A stretch of DNA of 35,241 bases from Alphaproteobacteria bacterium (GTDB taxonomy: Bacteria; Pseudomonadota; Alphaproteobacteria; Thalassobaculales; Thalassobaculaceae). The DNA lies in assembly GCA_024742605.1 (NCBI GenBank), contig JANSYC010000040.1:1-35241 (forward strand), given 5' to 3'. Positions 15,701-21,987 of this stretch are shown in pieces. Below the pieces are notes generated by a model. It had not been told where the DNA came from. It saw nothing but the letters and a program-made list of their open reading frames with translations, and did not search any database. Each line of letters starts with the position of its first letter. Positions within the stretch are counted from its first letter, which is position 1. The position numbers were made by a program, and so were the translations under genes.

Positions 15701-16103
15701 GGACGAAAGCGGGATCGCCAATCTGATCGTCTGGTCCGATGTGTTCGAGCGATTCCGGCGGATCGTGCTCGGCGCCAAGCTCCTGGGCGTGACCGGCCGG
15801 GTCCAGCGGGGCGACCGGGGGGCGAACACGGTGATCCACGTGGTGGTTGAACAGCTCGAGAACCTGACACCGGAGCTCGCCAGGCTGACCGACGGAAGCC
15901 TTGATGAGGACGGTTTCGGCGCCGCCATGGCCAATGCCGACGAGGTGCGGCGCCCGACCAACGATCACCGCGCGGAAAAGAAGGCCTCAGATCGCGCCCG
16001 CGCCCTGGCGCAGCCGGTCCCCAAACTGGAGCCGGCCGAGCCCCGCACCCATCCCCGCAACGTGAAGACAGATCTACGGGTGGTCAGCCGGAATTTCCAC
16101 TAA
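12753..16103 (+). CDS. dnaE2: DnaE2/ImuC, error-prone DNA polymerase III alpha subunit
   Basis: The polymerase of the cassette, 1116 residues, a C-family enzyme used for error-prone gap filling after DNA damage. The N-terminal PHP domain begins YAELCVTSNFSFLSGASHPEE. The palm shows GRGSAANSAVCYCLG and the catalytic triad in PDIDVDF (Asp381, Asp383, Asp385). The helix-hairpin-helix and OB-fold regions follow, and it ends in SRNFH, close to the usual DnaE2 terminus. It is shorter than replicative DnaE1 (about 1150-1180), as expected. The stop abuts the end of a convergent small gene (TAA 16101-16103 against a minus-strand stop at 16102-16100), so there is no room for a separate terminator. Confidence 0.95.
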   Translation: MAGYAELCVTSNFSFLSGASHPEELVRMAAMLGLQAIAITDRNSLAGVVRAHAELKRIAEEGGGQIQLIPGARIELQDGPPVILLPTDRSAYGRLSRLISLGRRRAPKGACLLSLADLKAHEAGSILILPPPDTAVPDQTFVDAATALAEGRDGRVYLALSRLYRGDDDARLATLSDLGTRLGLQVVATNDVLYHTPDRRPLQDVLSCIREQTTIDAAGYRLAANAERHLKPPEEMARLFRDHPSAVANGLDIAARCRFSLDELRYEYPEEVSEGQNPQNILERLTFEGADLRYPDGIPDKVRTQIAHETALIAKLEYAPYFLTVHDIVRFARSRGILCQGRGSAANSAVCYCLGITAIDPVKMDLLFERFVSEARGEPPDIDVDFEHERREEVIQYIYGKYGRHRAGLAATVISYRARSALREVGKAMGLSEDTVGVLSGQVWGWNGEGVTDERVRETGLDPDDRRLRQALILARQIGGFPRHLSQHVGGFVITQGRLDELVPIENAAMEDRTVVEWDKDDLDTLGILKVDVLGLGMLSCVRRAFDLLRDHRGLDFDLATVPQDDPAVYDMLCRGDSLGVFQVESRAQMAMLPRLRPRTFYDLVVQVAIVRPGPIQGDMVHPYLRRRNGEERVAYPSDALRQVLSKTLGVPLFQEQAMKIAIVAAGFTPDEADRLRKAMATFKRSGDIHKFGEKLERGMVDNGYDREFAQRCFKQIEGFGTYGFPESHAASFALLVYVSSWIKCHHPDMFAAALLNSQPMGFYAPAQIVRDAREHGVRVRPPDVNASAWDCTLEPAPDGRLALRLGLRQIKGFSEIAAARLVMARGAGYAEPLDLWRRAGLEKRDLEALARGDAFGSMGVSRRDAFWAMRAVASALDGPVGKAGGTDSLPLFAHMNASRPEPAVKLPHAPIGEEVVDDYMALRLSLKAHPLQLLRPTLKAEGRRTCVDLGRFKDGQRIRLAGLVLVRQRPGTAKGVIFITLEDESGIANLIVWSDVFERFRRIVLGAKLLGVTGRVQRGDRGANTVIHVVVEQLENLTPELARLTDGSLDEDGFGAAMANADEVRRPTNDHRAEKKASDRARALAQPVPKLEPAEPRTHPRNVKTDLRVVSRNFH

Positions 16104-16195
16104 ACCAGCCAAAACCGGATCACCAGAGAGACCGCCCCCACCGCCGCGACCCCCGCGAGCCAGAGAGCGACGAACCAAAGCAGCTTCTTGCTCAA
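16100..16195 (-). CDS. DUF2474 family small membrane protein of the bd-type oxidase
   Basis: A 31-residue protein starting at TTG 16195, whose last two bases are shared with the cioB stop (TTGA overlap). It reads (M)SKKLLWFVALWLAGVAAVG and so on: a short basic start, one membrane helix and an Arg-containing end, which fits the DUF2474 proteins found after cydB/cioB. Single-helix partners of bd oxidases (CydX, CydH and similar) are known to stabilise the haem sites; the same role is inferred here. Its stop touches the convergent dnaE2 stop. It is too short for ordinary gene callers and easily missed. Confidence 0.85.
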   Translation of the reverse strand: MSKKLLWFVALWLAGVAAVGAVSLVIRFWLV

Positions 16196-17208
16196 TGATA
16201 GCCCTCGTCCGGGTCGAGCTTGCCGCGGAACACCCAGTAGGCATAGGCGGTGTAGATCAGGATGATCGGCAGCAGCACCGAGGTCCCGACCAGCAGGAAC
16301 AGCAGGCTGTCATCCGGTGCGGCCGCGGCCCGATAGCTGATGCTGGGCGGCACGATGTTCGGATACAGGCTGATCGCGATCCCGACATAGCACAGCACGA
16401 ACAATCCGTTGGCCGCCAGGAACGGCGACAGGTCCCGTTTGGTGGCCAAACCCCGGAACAGCACCACCGTCATCGCCGCAACCAGGACCGGCACCACTCC
16501 GCTGAACAGGATCGCCGGGAAGCTGAGCCAGCGGTCAAAATACTGCGGGTGCAGGAACGGGGTCCAGAGGCTGACGATCCCAATCAGGGCAAGCGTCCCG
16601 ACCCCGGTCACCCAGGCCACCCGGTTCGCGAAGTCATGCACCGGCCCCTCGGTCTTCAGTATCAGCCAGGTCGCCCCCAGAAGCGCGTAGCCGACCACAA
16701 CCGCAGCACCGGTCAGCATGCTGAACGGCGACAGCCAATCCCACCACCCACCGGCATAGGCCCGGTCCACCACGTGAATGCCCTGCAGCACCGCCCCGAG
16801 CGCGACCCCTTGGGAGAACGCAGCGATGGTGGAGCCCCCGGCGAAGGCCACATTCCAGACCCACCGGGCCCGCTTGGTGCGCCAGCGAAACTCGAAGGCC
16901 ACGCCGCGGAAAACCAGCGCCAGCAGCATCGCAAGCAACGGCGCATACAAGGCCGGAAGCAGGGTCGCGTAGGCCAGCGGGAAGACCGCGAACAACCCTC
17001 CGCCGCCGAGCACGAGCCAGGTTTCGTTCCCGTCCCAGATCGGCGCCACCGAATTCATCGCCAGATCCCGGTGCCGCTCCTCACGGATCAATGGGAACAG
17101 GATGCCGATGCCGAGATCGAATCCGTCCAGAAGCACGTAGAGCAGCACCGCCGTCGCGATCAGCATCGCCCAGATGAAGGGCAGGTCAAGGCTTGCGAGA
17201 AAGTCCAT
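16192..17208 (-). CDS. cioB: Cytochrome bd/CIO quinol oxidase subunit II
   Basis: Subunit II of a bd-type quinol oxidase in the inner membrane, 338 residues with about eight membrane helices. The start MDFLASLDLPFIWAMLIATA is followed by LYVLLDGFDLGIGILFP, the conserved first-helix signature of CydB, and by APIWDGNETWLVLGGGGLFA. It begins 3 bases after the cioA stop and overlaps the DUF2474 start, so the three form one operon. CydB does not bind haem in the best-studied enzymes; it stabilises subunit I and its haems. The naming as CIO rather than classical CydB follows from the short Q-loop of the partner. Confidence 0.94.
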   Translation of the reverse strand: MDFLASLDLPFIWAMLIATAVLLYVLLDGFDLGIGILFPLIREERHRDLAMNSVAPIWDGNETWLVLGGGGLFAVFPLAYATLLPALYAPLLAMLLALVFRGVAFEFRWRTKRARWVWNVAFAGGSTIAAFSQGVALGAVLQGIHVVDRAYAGGWWDWLSPFSMLTGAAVVVGYALLGATWLILKTEGPVHDFANRVAWVTGVGTLALIGIVSLWTPFLHPQYFDRWLSFPAILFSGVVPVLVAAMTVVLFRGLATKRDLSPFLAANGLFVLCYVGIAISLYPNIVPPSISYRAAAAPDDSLLFLLVGTSVLLPIILIYTAYAYWVFRGKLDPDEGYH

Positions 17209-17211
17209 CCG

Positions 17212-18627
17212 CTATTCCCCCGCCTGCTGGTGCGCCTTCGGTCCACGCGGATCCGTCACCGGCGTGATACCCGCGGTACGGATCGGACCTTCGATGTCCC
17301 AGTCCTGATCGCGTCTCGGCGATTTCGACATCATCCTCAAAAGATAAAAAGTCCCGGCGCCGAACACGGCGAAATAGACGAACACAAAGGCGATCAGAGA
17401 GGCCCGCACCGCCGGGGCCTCGATCGGGGCCACCGACTCCGCGGTCGTCAACAGCCCGTAGACCGTATAGGGCTGCCGTCCGACCTCGGTCGTGATCCAG
17501 CCGGCCAGCACGGCGATGAAACCGCTCGGCGCCATCAGAACGCTCGCCCGCAGGAGCCACCGATTGTCGTAGAGCGTGCCCTTGTTCCGGCACCACAGGC
17601 TCCAGATCCCCAGTGCGGCCATCAGCATGCCGATCCCGACCATCACGCGGAAACTGTAGAAGATGATATCCGCCGGCGGCCGCTCGGCCTTCGGCCAGTC
17701 CTTCAGCCCCTTGATTTCGCCGTCCAATGTATGGGTCAGGATCAGTGAGCCGAGATAGGGGATCTCGATCTTGTTGCGAACCACTTCCTCGCCGTCGTCC
17801 GGAAAACCGAACAGGATCAGCGGCGCGCCCTTCTGAGTGTCGTAGTGCCCTTCCATAGCAGCGACCTTGGCCGGCTGATATTCTAGTGTGTTGAGCCCGT
17901 GCATGTCGCCGGCCACGATCTGGATCGGCGCGACGATGGCCGCCATCCAGAGCGCCATCGAGAACATCGTCCGGGCCTGCCGATTGCCCCGGTCCCGCAA
18001 CAGGTGCCAGGCCCCGACACCACCCACTACGAACGCCGTCGTCAGATAGGCTGCCAGCACCATGTGCGCGAGCCGGTACGGAAAGGAGGGGTTGAAGACG
18101 ACCGCGAACCAGTCCTCGGCCACGAACTGGCCCACCTCGTTGATCGTGTGCCCGGTGGGAGTGTGCATCCAGGAGTTCACCGACAGGATCCAGAAGGCCG
18201 AAAACAGGGTTCCGACCGCCACCATCAGGGTCGCGAGGAAATGCAGTCTGGGCCCGACCCGGTTGAGGCCGAACAGCATGATCCCCAGGAAGCCGGCTTC
18301 GAGGAAAAACGCGCTCAGAACCTCGTAGCCCATCAGCGGACCCAGAATCGGCCCCGTCTTGTCCGCGAATACGCTCCAATTGGTACCGAACTGGTAACTC
18401 ATCACGATGCCGGAGACGACGCCCATGCCGAAGGCCACCGCGAAGATCTTCTTCCAGTATTCGAACAGGGTGAAATAGGCCTGGTCGCGGGTCCACAGCC
18501 ACAATCCCTCCAGCACCGCGAGGTAACTCGCCAGGCCGATGGAGAAGGCAGGGAAAATGATGTGGAACGAGACCGTGAACGCAAATTGTATACGCGCGAG
18601 CAAGATGGCATCGGCGTTTTCAATCAT
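17212..18627 (-). CDS. cioA: Cytochrome bd-type (cyanide-insensitive) quinol oxidase subunit I
   Basis: The haem-bearing subunit that oxidises quinol and reduces O2 without pumping protons, 471 residues. Candidate haem ligands are His22 (SFHIIFPAFSIGL), His188 (PYRLAHM) and Met329 (FRVMVG). Conserved acids Glu102 and Glu110 lie in YEVLSAFFLEAGF, and GRQPYTVYG follows the quinol-side region. The loop between the helix around residue 240 and FRVMVG is short, which is typical of the CIO branch. High-affinity O2 removal would suit a phototroph whose pigment genes are oxygen-regulated, but co-regulation with the bch genes is inference. No clear Fnr box was found upstream. Confidence 0.94.
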   Translation of the reverse strand: MIENADAILLARIQFAFTVSFHIIFPAFSIGLASYLAVLEGLWLWTRDQAYFTLFEYWKKIFAVAFGMGVVSGIVMSYQFGTNWSVFADKTGPILGPLMGYEVLSAFFLEAGFLGIMLFGLNRVGPRLHFLATLMVAVGTLFSAFWILSVNSWMHTPTGHTINEVGQFVAEDWFAVVFNPSFPYRLAHMVLAAYLTTAFVVGGVGAWHLLRDRGNRQARTMFSMALWMAAIVAPIQIVAGDMHGLNTLEYQPAKVAAMEGHYDTQKGAPLILFGFPDDGEEVVRNKIEIPYLGSLILTHTLDGEIKGLKDWPKAERPPADIIFYSFRVMVGIGMLMAALGIWSLWCRNKGTLYDNRWLLRASVLMAPSGFIAVLAGWITTEVGRQPYTVYGLLTTAESVAPIEAPAVRASLIAFVFVYFAVFGAGTFYLLRMMSKSPRRDQDWDIEGPIRTAGITPVTDPRGPKAHQQAGE

Positions 18628-18679
18628 CTGAAATCCCCAATCGACCGGTTTCGACGCTCATAATCACCAAAAGAGCCGT

Positions 18680-18746
18680 ACCTGTCGCGACTCGATCGCG
18701 CGGTGGGACCTTAAGCCGCGATCGTCAGCGACGCAGCCGCATCGCC
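18680..18746. repeat. Imperfect direct repeat, copy A
   Basis: ACCTGTCGCGA is followed about 20 bp later by CTTAAGCCGC and a further 26 matched positions. It pairs with copy B (19911-19975): 11 of 11 bases match in the first block and about 30 of 36 in the second, with an unalignable middle of equal length within one base. On the minus strand copy A ends in RLRR-stop and copy B in RWRR-stop. Confidence 0.65.
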
Positions 18747-18785
18747 CTATTCAGCTCGTGGAACCGCAGAACTCGGAGATCGGCC

Positions 18786-19745
18786 TTAAAGGTTCTTATC
18801 CGCAACCATCACCAAGCTACCGAAATACTCCACGCCATTCACCTGGGCCGCGCCGAGCCGCGAAAACTCGACCGTTTCAAAATATGGGCGAAACAGGTCT
18901 TCCAAGCTGAGCTGCGTAAAGAAGTTGCAATGCGTCGCTTCGAGAAGATGCCAGGGAAGAATGCCGGCGGAGAAGCACGTGGGAATGCACTCGATGTCCG
19001 GCACCGTCACGATCAGCCGGTTCAAAGACAGTCTCGACAGCTCCGCCGCTGCCTCCTTATAGGTCGGTATGTGTTCCAGGACCTCGGAGCACAGGACCGT
19101 GTGCGCAGGACGGACCGGGCTCGGAAAAGCCCCATCGTAGAGCACGACATGATCGACCGCCTGTGGGCGCAATGCATCCCGGATCCGGGCCTCATCGAGT
19201 TCCAGTCCGGTCACGGAGACACCCAAGCGAGCCAACTCCGAAACCATGGCGCCGGAGCCGCATCCGAAGTCGACCACATCACCTGCTCGCTGCATCAGGA
19301 GAGCGAGAACTTCCGGGTTGAACCTGGGATCCGGCGGGCCGGAGCCGTATATGTGCTCCCGCCGCAAGGGCTCCGAAACTCGGAAAATATGATCGTATGC
19401 CGGTTTCTGAAACCTGAACTCGCCAAGTGCGAGTTCGTGCTTTTCATCCAACTCCAGGCAAATGTCGCGCAAAACGACAGCGTACAGTTCTTCCGGAATC
19501 AGACAGTCGATACAAAGCCCCGACTGACCGACACCAACCGACTCATTGATCGCAACATCGCTTCGGCTGTATCGAAAGACTTTATGTAAGACCAGATCAC
19601 GGCCATCGACCGAGACCCGTGGACACTGAATTTTCCCGGTTTCGTGTTCGGACCACCCACGCAGCCTGACGATGCCTGAAACACTCAACTCGCATGAATC
19701 AATAAACCCGCCAGAAAAACCACCGGCGACATCAATCTTCTGCAC
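18786..19745 (-). CDS. Class I SAM-dependent methyltransferase of unknown substrate
   Basis: A 319-residue protein with a GTG start at 19745, 8 nt after GGAG. Residues 1-120 form a beta-rich domain of a kind that precedes glycosyltransferase or methyltransferase domains in surface-glycan proteins, though I do not recognise it firmly. The Rossmann methyltransferase domain starts at VVDFGCGSG (157-165, SAM-binding motif I). Then come GLELDE (acid loop for the ribose) and CSEVLEHIP (motif IV region). The C-terminal block PWHLLEATHCNFFTQLSLEDL resembles methyltransferases acting on lipids or glycans. The gene stands alone, is visibly richer in A+T than its neighbours and lies between two repeat copies. 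Acquisition by transfer is inferred. The substrate is unknown. Confidence 0.8.
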   Translation of the reverse strand: MQKIDVAGGFSGGFIDSCELSVSGIVRLRGWSEHETGKIQCPRVSVDGRDLVLHKVFRYSRSDVAINESVGVGQSGLCIDCLIPEELYAVVLRDICLELDEKHELALGEFRFQKPAYDHIFRVSEPLRREHIYGSGPPDPRFNPEVLALLMQRAGDVVDFGCGSGAMVSELARLGVSVTGLELDEARIRDALRPQAVDHVVLYDGAFPSPVRPAHTVLCSEVLEHIPTYKEAAAELSRLSLNRLIVTVPDIECIPTCFSAGILPWHLLEATHCNFFTQLSLEDLFRPYFETVEFSRLGAAQVNGVEYFGSLVMVADKNL

Positions 19746-19792
19746 GGCTTAACTCCATGATGTTCGCGCGATCCGCCAGGGTATTCCGGGAA

Positions 19793-19816
19793 TGTCTTAC
19801 AAATCCGCGCAAGACA
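19793..19816. promoter_or_regulatory. Inverted repeat TGTCTT-N12-AAGACA upstream of the methyltransferase
   Basis: Perfect 6-bp arms lie about 50-70 bp upstream of the GTG start, overlapping a small palindrome ATTCC-G-GGAAT (19783-19793). It fits an operator position. No regulator is known. Confidence 0.4.
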
Positions 19817-19883
19817 AACCCCGCAGCGTAACTCTGTCGGGCGGGTTGTGGGACAAGGTATTGAGGGTCAAGCAGCGAAAGTC

Positions 19884-19895
19884 ACCGTCGACGGT
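19884..19895. other. Perfect palindrome ACCGTCGACGGT
   Basis: A self-complementary 12-mer between the methyltransferase promoter region and the end of the small membrane gene. With no T-tract it is not a convincing terminator. Its role is unknown. Confidence 0.3.
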
Positions 19896-19910
19896 CGTGA
19901 ACACGGCTGA

Positions 19911-19975
19911 ACCTGTCGCGAACGACGTGCCGACCGAATCTTAAGCCGCAATTGTCAGCGGCGCCACCGCACCGC
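19911..19975. repeat. Imperfect direct repeat, copy B (3' end of the small membrane gene)
   Basis: Partner of copy A at 18680-18746. Copy B includes the last codons and stop (TGA, plus-strand 19955-19957) of the 89-residue membrane protein and its 3' flank, so it is likely the original. Copy A is then a displaced duplicate on the far side of the methyltransferase gene. Confidence 0.65.
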
Positions 19976-20224
19976 TAGATCGAAGACATGCGCCATCAGC
20001 GCCACCGTCGCGCCGAGGGCGACCCAGATCCACTCCGCGCCCGTCAACGCGGCAGCCAGCGCGCCCCAGAGCCCCGCGCCCGCCAGCAGCATGGGAAGCG
20101 CGTTCCGGGGCGACACCCCGCGCCCGGTGACTCGGAAGTACAGGCTGAGTGCGACGAATTCGGCCGCCAAGACGGCGAGCGCCACCCATGCAATGGTTCC
20201 GCTTGCGACGAGGGATTGGAGCAT
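19955..20224 (-). CDS. Small membrane protein of unknown function downstream of tspO
   Basis: An 89-residue protein with three predicted membrane segments, at about residues 9-29, 44-63 and 67-83 (for example IAWVALAVLAAEFVALSLYF). It ends in a basic tail, RWRR. ATG 20224 lies 4 bases after the tspO stop, so the two are almost certainly translated from one message. No family is recognised. Its position as last gene after bchP and tspO suggests a supporting membrane role at the edge of the photosynthesis cluster. Its 3' end is duplicated beyond the methyltransferase gene. An overlapping frame at 19941-20189 has biased composition and no membrane pattern and was rejected. Confidence 0.75.
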   Translation of the reverse strand: MLQSLVASGTIAWVALAVLAAEFVALSLYFRVTGRGVSPRNALPMLLAGAGLWGALAAALTGAEWIWVALGATVALMAHVFDLAVRWRR

Positions 20225-20228
20225 TCGG

Positions 20229-20717
20229 TTATCCGAACGTGTTCAGCTGGACCACCGCCGCGTTCAACGCCGCAGCGAAGGTGACCCAGACGAGGTAGGG
20301 CACCAGCAGCCAGGCCGCCGCCCTCACCGGACGCCACAGCAGCACGATCAGAAGCAGCACCGAAGACCAGAGCAGCCCCACTTCCAACAGCGCCAGATCC
20401 GGACGCTGCGCCAGAAAGAACAACGCACTCCAGCCGACATTGAACAGGGCGTTCAGGCCGAACAGGCAGACCATCCCGGCCCGCGCCCGGGGATGGGCCA
20501 GCCCCCGCCAGGCTTTCGCGCCCGACAGGGCGGCCAGCGCGAAGATCAGGGTCCACGCCGGAGCGAAGGCCCAATCCGGCGGCTTCCACGCAGGCTGTTC
20601 GAGGCTGTAATACCAGGGACCCAGCTGGGTCATGCTGCCGCCCAGCATTGCCACAACGAACGCGCACAGTCCCGCGACGACAATCGGGTTCCGGAGAAAA
20701 CGCCAGCGCGGGCTCAT
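20229..20717 (-). CDS. tspO: TspO/MBR (CrtK) tryptophan-rich sensory protein
   Basis: A five-helix outer-membrane or envelope protein that binds tetrapyrroles and tunes photosynthesis gene expression in Rhodobacter; 162 residues. Hallmarks are WYYSLEQPAWKPPDWAF near residues 35-51 and LNALFNVGWSALFF near 89-102. PYLVWVTFAAALNAAV near the end carries the conserved Trp and Asn. It starts 21 bases after bchP and ends 4 bases before the small membrane gene. In Rhodobacter the homologue sits among the crt genes; here it is in a bchP-linked operon, which ties it to late bacteriochlorophyll steps. Signalling of porphyrin or oxygen status is known for the family and inferred here. Confidence 0.93.
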   Translation of the reverse strand: MSPRWRFLRNPIVVAGLCAFVVAMLGGSMTQLGPWYYSLEQPAWKPPDWAFAPAWTLIFALAALSGAKAWRGLAHPRARAGMVCLFGLNALFNVGWSALFFLAQRPDLALLEVGLLWSSVLLLIVLLWRPVRAAAWLLVPYLVWVTFAAALNAAVVQLNTFG

Positions 20718-20738
20718 GGTCTGTTCGGTTCCGTTGGG

Positions 20739-21941
20739 TTATCCCCTATCGGGACGGACGATACCGAGCAGATGTCCCATATCCTTGAAGAAGATCCGGA
20801 TATGGGCCATCGGATCGGCCTTCACCAGACGTTTGTTCATATAGGCGTCCCAGGTCAACCGCTGGACATCCGGATCCGCGCACATGGTCACGAAGCGCTC
20901 TCGGCGCTTGTCGCTGCTGTACCAGAAATACTGCATGATCCCCAGCACCCAGAACACCTTGCCGCACTCCTTCATGAAGTGCTTGCGGGCAAGTTTCAGC
21001 GCGCTGGCCTGTCCGGTCTCCAGAAAGACCTCGACCGCCTCCGCCGCACGCCGCCCCCCGAGCATGGCATAGTAGATGCCCTCGCCCGAAGCCGGCGCGA
21101 CCACACCGGAGGAATCGCCCGCGAGCACGACATTCCGTCCGTCGTCCCAGCGCTTCAACGGTTTGAGCGGAATCGGCGCCCCCTCGACCCGCACGGTCTC
21201 CGCCTTGTCGAGTCCGGTTGCAGCCCGCAGATCGCTCACCGCGCCTTTCAGGGAGAACCCCTTGTTGGCGCTGCCGACCCCGATGCTCGCGTGCTCGCCA
21301 TGGGGAAAGACCCAGGCGTAGAAGTCCGGCGACAGCTTGCCCTGGTAATAGACATCCGCCCGTGTGCCGTCGTAGTCGGCGGCCTGCTGGACCGGCGGCG
21401 ACTTGATGATCTCGTGATAGGCGAAGACGCAGGGGATCTTGTCCGCGCCCTTGACCGACTGCCGTGCGACTTTCGAGCGCGCGCCATCCGCCCCGATGAT
21501 GGAGGTGGCCCGGACCGCCACCGGCGCATCGGTCTTGGAGGCGCCCTTGGGCCGGTAGTAAAGCGTGACCCGGCCGTCGGACTCGCGCTCGAACCGCTCG
21601 AAACTGCCGGTCCGACGCTCCGCACCGTAGGCGGCGGCGCGTTCCCGCAGCCACTCATCGAAATGTTCCCGATCCACCATGCCGACAAACCCGCCGTCGA
21701 TCGGCATGTCCACCTGATTGTCGGATGGCGAAATCATCCGGGCCGAGCTCGCCCGCGCCACCAGCAGGGACAGCGGAATATCGAAATCCCGGATCAGCCG
21801 GGGCGGGATGGCGCCGCCGCAGGGTTTGATCCGGCCCGCCTTGTCCAGCAGGAGGACGGAACGCCCGGACTGGGCGAGATCCGTTGCGGCGGTCGCCCCT
21901 GCGGGTCCGCCACCGACCACGATCACATCAAACTCATCCAT
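20739..21941 (-). CDS. bchP: Geranylgeranyl diphosphate/bacteriochlorophyll reductase BchP
   Basis: A flavoprotein that reduces the geranylgeranyl tail of bacteriochlorophyll to phytyl, the last step of pigment synthesis; 400 residues. The N-terminal FAD-binding motif is VIVVGGGPAGATAATDLA (residues 6-23). It is followed by GRIKPCGGAIPPRLI, typical of the geranylgeranyl reductase family. A second FAD block, VVLAGDSSGVVAPASGEGI, is near residue 270, and the C-terminal region MQYFWYSSDKRRERFV is also family-like. It lies 46 bases after the MFS gene and 21 bases before tspO. The order bchG-MFS-bchP is conserved in purple bacteria, which supports BchP over the related plant-type or archaeal reductases. 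Confidence 0.95.
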   Translation of the reverse strand: MDEFDVIVVGGGPAGATAATDLAQSGRSVLLLDKAGRIKPCGGAIPPRLIRDFDIPLSLLVARASSARMISPSDNQVDMPIDGGFVGMVDREHFDEWLRERAAAYGAERRTGSFERFERESDGRVTLYYRPKGASKTDAPVAVRATSIIGADGARSKVARQSVKGADKIPCVFAYHEIIKSPPVQQAADYDGTRADVYYQGKLSPDFYAWVFPHGEHASIGVGSANKGFSLKGAVSDLRAATGLDKAETVRVEGAPIPLKPLKRWDDGRNVVLAGDSSGVVAPASGEGIYYAMLGGRRAAEAVEVFLETGQASALKLARKHFMKECGKVFWVLGIMQYFWYSSDKRRERFVTMCADPDVQRLTWDAYMNKRLVKADPMAHIRIFFKDMGHLLGIVRPDRG

Positions 21942-21987
21942 GGGAGTCTCCTTCCCTCAACCACGTTCAACGCCCCGGTTCGGGCTG

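Noticed and set aside
19941-20189. Alternative 82-codon minus frame over the small membrane gene
   Set aside because: Arg/Gly-rich, no membrane pattern, and out of frame with the helical protein that follows tspO by 4 bases.
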